A stretch of 64,000 bases of DNA. It comes from an uncultured Tenacibaculum sp. GTDB taxonomy: Bacteria; Bacteroidota; Bacteroidia; Flavobacteriales; Flavobacteriaceae. Within the stretch, counting starts at the first letter, position 1; each line of letters starts with the position of its first letter. Under the pieces are notes generated by a model. The model was given only the letters and a program-made list of their open reading frames with translations, had not been told where the DNA came from and made no database searches. The stretch is from NCBI GenBank assembly GCA_947497895.1, contig CANMIL010000005.1, positions 186,001 to 250,000 of the forward strand, written 5' to 3'. A program made the position numbers and the translations under genes. This document shows, one piece after another, positions 44,271-52,848 of the stretch.

Positions 44271-44325
44271 AATTAAAATACCTTAAATGTTTATTTGAGG
44301 TAGTTATTTATTAATTCTCCTAAGT

Positions 44326-44940
44326 ATGTATTCTAATTCCTCTTCATTAATTAACGTTATTCTTATGCATAGTCATTCTCTTATTAGGGATGGTATAAAA
44401 TCAGTATTAGAAAGGAAGAACAATATTCATGTAATTGATGAAGCTAGCAATATTAGAAATGTAATTAATATATTAAAATATAGAAAAGCTAATGTTCTAA
44501 TACTTGGTTTTGATAGGATTGAACTTAACACTATCGAATTAATCTGTAATATTAAAAACGAATACCCTAAAATTAAAGTCCTTCTATTTGCTAATGATTT
44601 TTTCACAGATGAACTATTCATTAATCTTAGGGAGAATATTGATGGATATCTTAATGAGCATTCTGGTATAGATAATCTTCTCCAGGCCATTGAATCGTTG
44701 TACTCAGGAGGGACTTATTTTACGGAAATTAATAAACCAAAAGATCCTCTTACACATCTCACCTTGAGAGAAAAACAAGTACTTAATCTTGTTTTAAAAG
44801 GAATGAGTAGTAAGGAAGTTGGAGTCGAATTGTTTATAAGTACTCGAACAGCAGAAACTCATCGTTTCAATTTGATGAAAAAATTAGAAGTAAACAATCT
44901 TATTGCTCTATCAAATAAAATAGCAGATTTAAGTCGCTAA
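44326..44940 (+). CDS. NarL/FixJ-type regulator with degenerate receiver domain
   Basis: A 204-residue LuxR-type regulator. The C-terminal helix-turn-helix (about 140-204) is canonical (LTLREKQVLNLVLKGMSSKE, then TRTAETHRFNLMKKL). The N-terminal half aligns with a receiver (SLIRDGIKSVLERKNNIHV) but its key residues are lost: the acidic pair is His15-Ser16, the phosphoacceptor position is Gly61, and the switch lysine position is Asn in GYLNEH. It therefore cannot be controlled by ordinary phosphorylation, and no histidine kinase gene is near. Placed between nrt and the nitrate reductase and flanked by three TACGTA-N4-TACGTA sites, it is the likely nitrate-island regulator. Confidence 0.88.
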   Translation: MYSNSSSLINVILMHSHSLIRDGIKSVLERKNNIHVIDEASNIRNVINILKYRKANVLILGFDRIELNTIELICNIKNEYPKIKVLLFANDFFTDELFINLRENIDGYLNEHSGIDNLLQAIESLYSGGTYFTEINKPKDPLTHLTLREKQVLNLVLKGMSSKEVGVELFISTRTAETHRFNLMKKLEVNNLIALSNKIADLSR

Positions 44941-45046
44941 TAATTTGTTTGGATCTCTTTTCCATATATAATCATCATATTTTAATCTCCAACAACACAA
45001 AAAAAAGTGCTAAACATCAGTTGATCAGCGAATTGAACACTTAAAC

Positions 45047-45062
45047 TACGTAATTATACGTA
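45047..45062 (+). promoter_or_regulatory. NarL-like operator C (TACGTA-ATTA-TACGTA) for nitrate reductase
   Basis: Perfect copy of the 16-base layout, ending 37 bases before the nitrate reductase ATG. A TATCTTAC element (45072-45079) follows nine bases downstream, so the site would cover the -33 region, a usual place for an activator. Confidence 0.6.
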
Positions 45063-45099
45063 ATAAAACATTATCTTACTGATATTTAAAACAATAGCT

Positions 45100-48000
45100 A
45101 TGTTTGAAAATGAAATAAAAACAACCTGCTCCTATTGTGGAGTTGGATGCGGAATTCTAGTTCGTAAGACTGTTGATGGTAAAGTTTTAGTAAAAGGTGA
45201 CCCAAATCACCCTGTGAATAAAGGAATGTTATGTTCTAAAGGAATGAACTTGCATTATGTTGTGAACGATATCTCGGATCGATTACTCTATCCTCAGATA
45301 CGAACTGATAAACTCGCCCCCTTAAAGAGAATTTCTTGGGATGAAGCTTTGAATTCAGCTTCCTCTATTTTTAAAAACTTAATTGAAAAATATGGTCCAA
45401 ATAGCGTTGGATTCTATGTTTCAGGACAATGCTTAACGGAAGAATATTATATCGTTAATAAACTTACTAAAGGTTTTTTAGGCACGAATAATATTGATAC
45501 AAATTCTCGTCTTTGTATGAGCTCTGCCGTTATTGGGTATAAAAATACTTTTGGTGAAGATTCTGTACCTATATCATATGACGATATTGAGCTTGCCGAT
45601 TGTTTTTTAATTTCAGGTGCGAATCCGGCTTGGTGTCATCCTATATTGTTCCGAAGAATTGAAAATCATAAGGAATCTAATCCAGATGTTAAAGTTATTG
45701 TTGTCGATCCTCGCAAAACAGATACGGCTAGTTTCGCTGATTTACATTTACAAATCCTTCCTGGAACAGATATCATTCTTAACAATGCCATTGGTAAATG
45801 GCTTATCGATAATAATAAAATTGATATTGATTTTATTATTAACCATACCGAAAACTTCGAACAATATAAAAAACAAGTACAAGAAACCTCTTTATGCTCA
45901 GCTGCAAATATTTGTGGTATCTCTCTACAAGAAATTGAACAAGCCGCAAATATTATAGGGAACTCAAATGCGTTCATTAGCATGTGGGCAATGGGACTGA
46001 ATCAGAGTAGTATTGGAACATACAAAAATTATTCATTACTCAATTTATCCTTAATTACAGGTCAAATAGGGAAGCCTGGTTCTGGCCCTTTCTCATTGAC
46101 AGGTCAGCCTAATGCCATGGGAGGAAGAGAGGTTGGTGGTATGGCTAGTTTATTAGCTGTGCACAAAAATCTTTCTAACCTCAAACATAGAAATGAAGTT
46201 GCCGAATTTTGGGGTGTAAACGAGATACCCGATAAACCAGGATATACGGCAACTGAAATGTTCGATGCTCTTGAAAAAGGAAAAATGAAAGCAATATGGA
46301 TTATTTGCACCAATCCGTCTGTTAGCATGCCTAATGCCAATAAAATTGAAAAAGCACTAAAACGAGCTGAATATGTAATCGTACAAGACATTTCAAATAA
46401 ATCAGATACCCTTCAATTTGCCGATTTGGTATTACCAGCAGCTGGATGGCTCGAAAAAGAAGGTACCATGACTAATTCTGAAAGAAGAATATCGTACCTA
46501 CCTAAAGTTATTACCCCTCCTCAAGGAGCAAAGCCTGATGTTGAGATTCTTTGTGAATTTGCAAAGAAAATGGGGTTCGACAGTTTCAATTATAATTCTA
46601 CTAGCGCCATTTACGACGAATACTGTTTAATGACAAAAGGAACCAATATCGACATATCTTATCTAAATTACAATAGACTTCAACTTGAAGGCACATTCCA
46701 ATGGCCAGTACTTTCATCAAACCATAAAGGAACTCCTAGGCTATTTTCAAACAATGAATTTTACACACCTTCGAAACGAGCTATTTTTAACATTCCATTG
46801 TCAATTCATAATATTTCTCCGAAAACATGCACCAAATTTCCATTGATTTTAACCACAGGAAGAGTTAGAGATCAATGGCATACAATGACCAAAACGAGTA
46901 AAGTAGCGCGGCTTACTACGCATTATCCAAACCCAGTTCTGGAAATACATAAATATGACGCAGAAATCCAGCAAATAAAAAACGATGATATTGTTGTAAT
47001 TAATAGTAAAAATGGTCAAGTTCGAGTAAGAGCTAAACTGACAAATTCAATTAAAAAAGGAGTCGTTTTCCTTCCCATGCATTGGGGAAAAATATTAAAT
47101 TCATCTTTGAACCGAGCGAACAACCTGAGTAATGCTTTGGTTGATCCTCTTTCCAAAGAACCCGACTTCAAATACACACCTGTTTCTGTAAAAAAATATC
47201 ATAAATCCAAAGAAAATATTCTAATTGTTGGAGCCGGTGCCGCTGCATTCCGATTTATTCAAAACTATAGAGAGAAAAACACAACGGATTCAATTACTGT
47301 TTTTTCTAAAGAGCAAAACACCTTTTATAATAGAGTATTACTGCCTGAATACATCTCTGAGAAGCTAAATTGGGAACAATTAAAAAAGGCAAAGAAAGAT
47401 GAACTAGAAAAACTCCATATAACGTTATATGAAAACACTACTATTGTACATGTTGATAAAAACGAACGATTTGTAAAGGATAGTCAAGGAAATACTTTCT
47501 CATATGACAAATTGATTTTAGCAACTGGTAGTCGACCTATTATACCTTCGAATGTTTCACAGAATACAAAAGGATTGTTCACCATAAGAAACAAATCGGA
47601 TGCTGACGCATTTAGAGCTTATTTAAATGGTATTAAGTGCCTCTATAATCAAAAACATGTTACTATTGTTGGAGGAGGCCTTTTGGGACTTGAAATGGCT
47701 AGCATATTAAGAAGCCAAAAGATTAATGTTGATATTATTCAAAGATCAGATAGGTTAATGAAAAAACAACTTGATAATACTTCAAGTAAAATATTAAGAT
47801 CCTTCGTAGAAAAAATGGGGGTTAAAATTCATTTCTCAAATGAAATAAACGAAATAAAGAGCCTAAAAAACCATGACCTCAAAGTCACATTGAAAAGTTA
47901 TGATGTCATACATTCAAATGCTATTATTTATGCCATAGGTACTCAACCGAATATTGAATTTATCAGATCGACCAATTTGAACATAAATAAAGGTATTGTT

Positions 48001-48624
48001 GTTAATGAGTTTCTTCAATCATCCGAGCCTAATATTTTTGCTATTGGCGAAATTGCCGAATATAACTCAAAACTTTATGGAATCACTTCAGCAGCAGAGG
48101 AACAAGCTTCTAAGTTGGCAAACTTTATTCTAGGAGATAACAATAGTGTTTATAGAGGCTCTGCAGATATGAATATTTTAAAATTTAAAAATTTAAATCT
48201 GTGTAGTATTGGGACAATCCAAATTCCGGAAAATGATGATAGCTATGAAGAAATCATTTTTTCTGATATCAAAAACGGTTTCTACAAGAACTGTATTGTC
48301 AAAAATGACATCCTAATCGGAGCTATTTTAGTAGGAGATAAAAATGAATTTGCTGAGTTCAAAACTTTGATTGAAAACAAAACAGAACTTGCTGATAAAA
48401 GAAACTCTCTCTTAAGAAGTAATACTACCGTAACTCAAATAAAAGGAAAACTTATATGTTCTTGTGGTCAAGTGGGAGAAGGCAATCTAACGGAAGCCAT
48501 TCGAAATGGTACTCAAAATTTTGATAAGCTTTGTAAAGAAACTGGAGCTGGCTTAGGTTGCGGAAGCTGTAAGTCAGAAATTAGAGATGTTTTAAAACAA
48601 CTAATTCAACCAATACATTACTAA
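45100..48624 (+). CDS. Assimilatory nitrate reductase fused to FAD-NAD(P)H reductase and BFD [2Fe-2S] domains
   Basis: A 1174-residue protein. Residues 1-695 are a NasC/NarB-type molybdopterin oxidoreductase with an N-terminal [4Fe-4S] site (Cys10, 13, 17, 45) and a molydopterin-binding C-terminal part (TTGRVRDQWHTMTKT). Residues ~704-1100 are a NirB/NasB-like pyridine nucleotide-disulphide reductase (ILIVGAGAAAF, then VTIVGGGLLGLEMA). Residues ~1113-1174 are a bacterioferritin-ferredoxin-like [2Fe-2S] domain (CSC near 1120, CGSC near 1152). The chain could take electrons from NAD(P)H to nitrate without partners, making nitrite in the cytoplasm. No nitrite reductase or molybdopterin genes are in the window. 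Confidence 0.92.
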   Translation: MFENEIKTTCSYCGVGCGILVRKTVDGKVLVKGDPNHPVNKGMLCSKGMNLHYVVNDISDRLLYPQIRTDKLAPLKRISWDEALNSASSIFKNLIEKYGPNSVGFYVSGQCLTEEYYIVNKLTKGFLGTNNIDTNSRLCMSSAVIGYKNTFGEDSVPISYDDIELADCFLISGANPAWCHPILFRRIENHKESNPDVKVIVVDPRKTDTASFADLHLQILPGTDIILNNAIGKWLIDNNKIDIDFIINHTENFEQYKKQVQETSLCSAANICGISLQEIEQAANIIGNSNAFISMWAMGLNQSSIGTYKNYSLLNLSLITGQIGKPGSGPFSLTGQPNAMGGREVGGMASLLAVHKNLSNLKHRNEVAEFWGVNEIPDKPGYTATEMFDALEKGKMKAIWIICTNPSVSMPNANKIEKALKRAEYVIVQDISNKSDTLQFADLVLPAAGWLEKEGTMTNSERRISYLPKVITPPQGAKPDVEILCEFAKKMGFDSFNYNSTSAIYDEYCLMTKGTNIDISYLNYNRLQLEGTFQWPVLSSNHKGTPRLFSNNEFYTPSKRAIFNIPLSIHNISPKTCTKFPLILTTGRVRDQWHTMTKTSKVARLTTHYPNPVLEIHKYDAEIQQIKNDDIVVINSKNGQVRVRAKLTNSIKKGVVFLPMHWGKILNSSLNRANNLSNALVDPLSKEPDFKYTPVSVKKYHKSKENILIVGAGAAAFRFIQNYREKNTTDSITVFSKEQNTFYNRVLLPEYISEKLNWEQLKKAKKDELEKLHITLYENTTIVHVDKNERFVKDSQGNTFSYDKLILATGSRPIIPSNVSQNTKGLFTIRNKSDADAFRAYLNGIKCLYNQKHVTIVGGGLLGLEMASILRSQKINVDIIQRSDRLMKKQLDNTSSKILRSFVEKMGVKIHFSNEINEIKSLKNHDLKVTLKSYDVIHSNAIIYAIGTQPNIEFIRSTNLNINKGIVVNEFLQSSEPNIFAIGEIAEYNSKLYGITSAAEEQASKLANFILGDNNSVYRGSADMNILKFKNLNLCSIGTIQIPENDDSYEEIIFSDIKNGFYKNCIVKNDILIGAILVGDKNEFAEFKTLIENKTELADKRNSLLRSNTTVTQIKGKLICSCGQVGEGNLTEAIRNGTQNFDKLCKETGAGLGCGSCKSEIRDVLKQLIQPIHY

Positions 48625-48625
48625 T

Positions 48626-49405
48626 TTATTCCACTATTAATTCTTGTCCAATACTAATTTGATTACTATTTAATCCGTTAATTTCCTTTAATCTCTTCAC
48701 GGAGATATTATGCCTTCTGGCAATTGAATATAAAGTATCTCCTTTTATAACTTCATAATAACGAGTACTTTTAGCTTTCTGTTTATTTCGAGGCCTTATG
48801 CGATCATATTTCTTTAAATCATACTTATGAATAAGACTTATAAGCTTTTGCGGATAGCGTTTATCAGTTGCATAACCTGCCCTTTTTAATCCATAAGCCC
48901 AACCTTTGTAATCCGTATGTTTTAATCTAAATAAACTAGCATATCTTTTTCTTGTAAGTAAAAATTGAGAATGATCTTCGTAAGACGATTCTGGATATTT
49001 ATACTTTCTAAAGCATTCTCCTTTTTCATCATCATCATGAGTAACACTTTTTCCTTGCCAGCCTCTATGACATTTGATACCAAAATGATTATTTGATCGG
49101 ATAGCTAGTTGACTTCTTCCGCTCCCCGATTCTAAAATTCCTTGAGCCAAAGTAATACTTGCTGGAATATTATGCTCATGCATTTTTTTTACTGCAATAG
49201 GAGCAAACTTCAAAATGTATTCGCTAGTATTTTTTGGAGTCGTTTTTGAAGTTTTCTTTATTTGTTCTAATTGTGGTATGTCTGGCATTTCTTCTTTTTG
49301 CTCTACTATTACCTTTCTATTAGAAGTAACTACTTTCTTTTTTGATCCACAACTTGTAAACAAGAGAGATACTAATATAATTACTACACTTAATTTAAAC
49401 TTCAT
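48626..49405 (-). CDS. Glucosaminidase (GH73) lipoprotein with LysM domain
   Basis: A 259-residue peptidoglycan hydrolase. Lipobox FTSC (Cys19) is followed by a linker; the GH73 domain covers about 58-200 (ASITLAQGILESGSGRS with the catalytic glutamate, NNHFGIKCHRGWQGKSV, YAGYATDKRYPQ-like end). A LysM repeat closes the protein (YYEVIKGDTLYSIARRHNISVKRL). It would cut glycan strands at the inner face of the outer membrane. Its stop lies one base from the stop of the convergent nitrate reductase gene, leaving no room for a terminator. It follows the ACC-deaminase-like gene by 60 bases. Confidence 0.92.
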   Translation of the reverse strand: MKFKLSVVIILVSLLFTSCGSKKKVVTSNRKVIVEQKEEMPDIPQLEQIKKTSKTTPKNTSEYILKFAPIAVKKMHEHNIPASITLAQGILESGSGRSQLAIRSNNHFGIKCHRGWQGKSVTHDDDEKGECFRKYKYPESSYEDHSQFLLTRKRYASLFRLKHTDYKGWAYGLKRAGYATDKRYPQKLISLIHKYDLKKYDRIRPRNKQKAKSTRYYEVIKGDTLYSIARRHNISVKRLKEINGLNSNQISIGQELIVE

Positions 49406-49465
49406 TTCTTAATATGTTTACCTCTTCGGCTTATACTTTTATATCTGGTTATGCTTCTTTATCTT

Positions 49466-50398
49466 TTATTGAATCAAATCCATTCCTTTCCTTTTCAATT
49501 TTTGATTGACTCCCTCAACTCCTTGTAATCCTCCAGTATGAATGGCTAATATTTTAGATCCTCTCTGGAATTTATTATTTGAAATCATGTCTATAATTCC
49601 ATACACCATTTTACCTGTATAAATGGGATCTAAAGGTACTGTCGTGTTTTCTTTGAAATAATTTATAAAAGAAATTAGTCTCTCATCGAACTTTCCATAA
49701 CCACCAAAATGATACTCCTTTTCTAAAGACCAATTATCATTCCGATTTGAAAACTTATCAATCTCACTTTCTAAGAAACTTCCTTTTAAAGCAGGAAAAC
49801 CGATTACTTTTTGATTATCATTTACTGAATTTATCAAACCAGCAATTGTTCCACCAGTACCGACAGCCGAGCAAATATAATTGAATTTTTCATCTTCGTT
49901 TGTTAAAATCTCTTCGCAACCTTTTACGGCGAGCTTATTTGATCCTCCTTCTGGAACTAAGTAAAATTCATTAAACTCATCTTGAAGCTTATTCAAAAAA
50001 GACTCCTGATTTTTATTTCTATAATCTTCTCTTGAAATAAACTTAAATTTCATTCCGCTTTCATATGCAAGCTTCAAGGTCTTATTATATTCTAAAACAT
50101 TATCTATGTCTTTTGCTAGCTCATCTCCTCTGATAACACCTATAGTTTCAAATCCGTTAATCTTACCTGCAGCCGCTGTTGCTGCAATGTGATTTGAATA
50201 GGCTCCTCCAAAAGTTAAAATAGCTTTTGCTTTTTGCCTTTTAGCTTCTATCAGATTATGCTTTAGTTTTCTATATTTATTTCCAGAAACATATGGATGA
50301 ATCAAATCTTCCCTTTTGATAAAAAGTTCCACTCCTTTATCCTCAAGAATCGGTAAGATTATTTGTTGATTTGGTATTCTAAGCGATGAATCAAACAT
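49466..50398 (-). CDS. ACC deaminase/D-cysteine desulfhydrase family PLP enzyme
   Basis: A 310-residue fold-type II PLP enzyme. The cofactor lysine is in SGNKYRKLKHNL near residue 42, FGGAYSNHIAATAAAG holds the substrate-binding asparagine, and SAVGTGGTIAGLI is the phosphate cup. The two known activities in this family, 1-aminocyclopropane-1-carboxylate deaminase and D-cysteine desulfhydrase, cannot be told apart here; in a non-plant-associated marine bacterium the latter or a broader D-amino acid role is likelier. It starts five bases after the ABC-F gene, so they share a transcript. Confidence 0.88.
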   Translation of the reverse strand: MFDSSLRIPNQQIILPILEDKGVELFIKREDLIHPYVSGNKYRKLKHNLIEAKRQKAKAILTFGGAYSNHIAATAAAGKINGFETIGVIRGDELAKDIDNVLEYNKTLKLAYESGMKFKFISREDYRNKNQESFLNKLQDEFNEFYLVPEGGSNKLAVKGCEEILTNEDEKFNYICSAVGTGGTIAGLINSVNDNQKVIGFPALKGSFLESEIDKFSNRNDNWSLEKEYHFGGYGKFDERLISFINYFKENTTVPLDPIYTGKMVYGIIDMISNNKFQRGSKILAIHTGGLQGVEGVNQKLKRKGMDLIQ

Positions 50399-50403
50399 AC
50401 CTT

Positions 50404-52323
50404 TTAGCTAAAATCACTAACCTTTTCCTCTACTTCTTCCCATTCTTGCATTAAATCATCAAGCTTTGCCTTTTTGGCTTTATACTTTTCAAAGAAATCA
50501 GGTCTCGAAGAAACCTCTTCATAATTTTGAGCCAATTCAAGATCCGTTTTCTCTATCTCTTCTTCTAATTCCTGAATTAAATTTTCAATTTTATTCAAAC
50601 GATTCTTTAATTTCTTTAATTCTTTTTCTTGTTCTTTAGATAATTTATATGCTATTTTCTTTGATGAACTCTTATCCTCTTTAACAACAGTTTGTTTTTC
50701 AGCTTCTCTTAAATTTTCTAACTGGTGTTGTTCTAAGAAATAATCGATATCACCTAAATACTCTTTAATTTCTCTGTCCTTAAATCCATATACCGTACTC
50801 GTTAATCCTTGTAGAAAATCTCTATCGTGTGATACTATAATCAAGGTTCCATTGAAGTTTTTTAAGGCCTGCTTTAAAACATTCTTAGATGCAATATCCA
50901 AATGGTTTGTTGGCTCATCCATTATTAAAACGTTGAATGGCGATAACAGGAGTTTACACAATGCCAAACGGTTTCTTTCACCTCCTGATAATACTTTTGC
51001 TTTTTTATCTACCGACTCTCCACCGAATAAAAAAGCGCCTAACATATCTCTTACCTTAATCCTATTCGTATCATTCGCCGCATCCTCCATGATTTCTAAC
51101 ACGGTCTTTTCCTGAGGTAAATATTCTGATTGATTCTGAGCAAAATATCCTACTTCAACATTATGTCCTAACTTCATATGACCATCAAAAGGAATCTCGC
51201 CAACCATCATTTTTGCTAATGTTGACTTTCCTTGTCCATTTTGACCTACAAAAGCGATCTTACTATTTCGTTCAATTAATAGATCAACATTCTCTAAAAC
51301 CTTCTTTTCGCCATAGTTTTTGCTCAGATTCTCGGCCTCAACAACTATTTTACCTGGTTCTTTAGATATTTCGAATCTAACATTCATAACGGCACTATCA
51401 TCCTGATCTACCTCTATTCGTTCTACTTTATCAAGTTTTTTAATTAGTGACTGCGCCATAGAAGCTTTATTGGCTTTTGCTCTAAACTTCTCAATTAATT
51501 TTTGTGTGTGCTCTATCTCCTTTTCTTGATTCTTTTGTGCCTGTAGTTGTTTTTCTTTTATTTCAGCCCTAAGTTTTAAAAACTCCGAATATGGCTTTTT
51601 ATAGTCATAAATCTGGCCTAACGATATTTCAATGGTTCTGTTAGTTACATTATCCAAAAACATTTTATCATGAGATACCAATACAATAGCTCCCTGATAA
51701 CCTTTCAAGAAGTTCTCCAACCAAATAATAGACTCTATATCTAAATGGTTTGTAGGCTCATCGAGCAATAAAATATCGTTATTTTGCAGCAGTAATTTGG
51801 CAAGTTCAATACGCATTCTCCAACCTCCCGAAAAAGTATCCGTTAGCTTATCGAAATCTTCTCGTTTAAAACCTAAACCTTGAAGTATTTTTTCAGTATC
51901 TCCTTGATAATTATATCCACCGATTAATTCGTATCGTTCGTTTTTTTCATTCAAATCTATTATCAGTTGATTATATCCTTCACTCTCATAATCGGTTCTT
52001 TCTGCAAGCTGATTATTTATAGACTCGACTTCCTGCTCAATTTCTTTAATTTCTGTAAACGCTTGATACGCCTCTTCTAAAATTGTTCTTCCATGAACAA
52101 AATCAATATCCTGCCTCAAAAACCCTATTCGCACATCTTTATCAAATGCAATGGTTCCTCCACTACTTTCTATATCTTTTGATAATACTTTTAACAAGGT
52201 TGATTTCCCAGCTCCATTCTTCCCGATTAACCCAACTCTATCACCTTTATTTAATTTAAAAGTAATTCCAGAAAACAGATCGGTTCCCATAAATGAAACC
52301 GTTAAATTGTGTACGTTTAGCAT
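50404..52323 (-). CDS. ABC-F family ATPase (translation factor type)
   Basis: A 639-residue protein with two ABC domains and no membrane segments. Domain 1: Walker A GLIGKNGAGKSTLL, signature FSGGWRMRIELA. Linker helices at about 240-310. Domain 2: FVGQNGQGKSTLA, signature LSGGERNRLALC. The last ~90 residues are a coiled coil (KLSKEQEKELKKLKNRLNKIENL), as in Uup/YdiF relatives. ABC-F proteins act on ribosomes, some giving antibiotic protection; a housekeeping role is more likely here given wide family spread. The start is an ATG close to the palindrome at 52349. Confidence 0.92.
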   Translation of the reverse strand: MLNVHNLTVSFMGTDLFSGITFKLNKGDRVGLIGKNGAGKSTLLKVLSKDIESSGGTIAFDKDVRIGFLRQDIDFVHGRTILEEAYQAFTEIKEIEQEVESINNQLAERTDYESEGYNQLIIDLNEKNERYELIGGYNYQGDTEKILQGLGFKREDFDKLTDTFSGGWRMRIELAKLLLQNNDILLLDEPTNHLDIESIIWLENFLKGYQGAIVLVSHDKMFLDNVTNRTIEISLGQIYDYKKPYSEFLKLRAEIKEKQLQAQKNQEKEIEHTQKLIEKFRAKANKASMAQSLIKKLDKVERIEVDQDDSAVMNVRFEISKEPGKIVVEAENLSKNYGEKKVLENVDLLIERNSKIAFVGQNGQGKSTLAKMMVGEIPFDGHMKLGHNVEVGYFAQNQSEYLPQEKTVLEIMEDAANDTNRIKVRDMLGAFLFGGESVDKKAKVLSGGERNRLALCKLLLSPFNVLIMDEPTNHLDIASKNVLKQALKNFNGTLIIVSHDRDFLQGLTSTVYGFKDREIKEYLGDIDYFLEQHQLENLREAEKQTVVKEDKSSSKKIAYKLSKEQEKELKKLKNRLNKIENLIQELEEEIEKTDLELAQNYEEVSSRPDFFEKYKAKKAKLDDLMQEWEEVEEKVSDFS

Positions 52324-52348
52324 TTTTATAAACTAATTAATGTAATTT

Positions 52349-52364
52349 TGTAACTATAGTTACA
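52349..52364. promoter_or_regulatory. Perfect 16-bp palindrome, candidate operator
   Basis: TGTAACTATAGTTACA reads the same on both strands and lies between the divergent ABC-F and DUF983 genes. It overlaps the end of a TAATTTTG -7 box (52343-52350) for rightward transcription, so a bound dimer would block that promoter. Confidence 0.6.
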
Positions 52365-52443
52365 GGCGGTTTGATTACAAATATTGAAATTTGCACAAAC
52401 TTACAAAAACGAAACAGTTTATTTAACTTCAAAGTCTTATTAT

Positions 52444-52848
52444 ATGTTCGGGAAAGGAAGCAAATTATACAGTATTTTCAGAAACAAATGTCCTCAATGT
52501 CATGAAGGTGATTTTTTCAAGTATAAAATCTCCTTTAATCCTAAAAAAGTGAGCACTCTTCATGATAATTGTCCTAATTGTGGGTTAAAATATATGATGG
52601 AGCCTTCTTTTTATTTTGGCGCAATGTATGTGAATTATGCCATCGCAGTAGCTTTATTTGTAGCTATTTTTATTATTGCAAAAGTGCTTATAGGACTATC
52701 TATTTTACAAAGTTTTATCGCTATTATTATTGTATCTCTTATACTTACTCCTGTAAGCTTAAGACTATCTAGAATAATTTGGATTAATATATTTGTTTCT
52801 TACAAAAAGAAAAAAGAGCTTAAATCATTAGAAAAGGAACCAGCTTAA
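52444..52848 (+). CDS. DUF983 membrane protein with zinc-ribbon-like cysteines
   Basis: From the ATG at 52444 it has 134 residues (a TTG 20 codons upstream is unlikely and runs over no promoter logic). Two CPxC pairs (CPQC near residue 16 and CPNC near residue 42) form a zinc-ribbon-like site before two membrane segments (about 58-80 and 85-105) and a basic tail. This is the DUF983 family, widespread in Bacteroidota and unassigned. Its last four bases overlap the end of the convergent FAD oxidoreductase gene. Confidence 0.85.
   Translation: MFGKGSKLYSIFRNKCPQCHEGDFFKYKISFNPKKVSTLHDNCPNCGLKYMMEPSFYFGAMYVNYAIAVALFVAIFIIAKVLIGLSILQSFIAIIIVSLILTPVSLRLSRIIWINIFVSYKKKKELKSLEKEPA

Larger units (their letters stand above)
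43649..44325. other. 677-base divergent control region of the nitrate island
   Basis: No coding sequence seen. It contains two of the three TACGTA-N4-TACGTA motifs (44088-44103 and 44255-44270). A 5-2-5 inverted repeat TACCC-AA-GGGTA (43703-43714) lies about 55 bases before nrtA. If the leftward promoter is the one at motif A, the nrtA mRNA would carry a leader of about 415 bases. Confidence 0.7.

Noticed and set aside
43649..44325. Small RNA or riboswitch in the nrtA leader
   Set aside because: I could not find a known riboswitch core or a convincing long fold by eye; only short inverted repeats are present.
50404..52323. ABC-F protein as an antibiotic-resistance factor
   Set aside because: The C-terminal coiled coil and general layout match housekeeping Uup/YdiF relatives; nothing here points to resistance.
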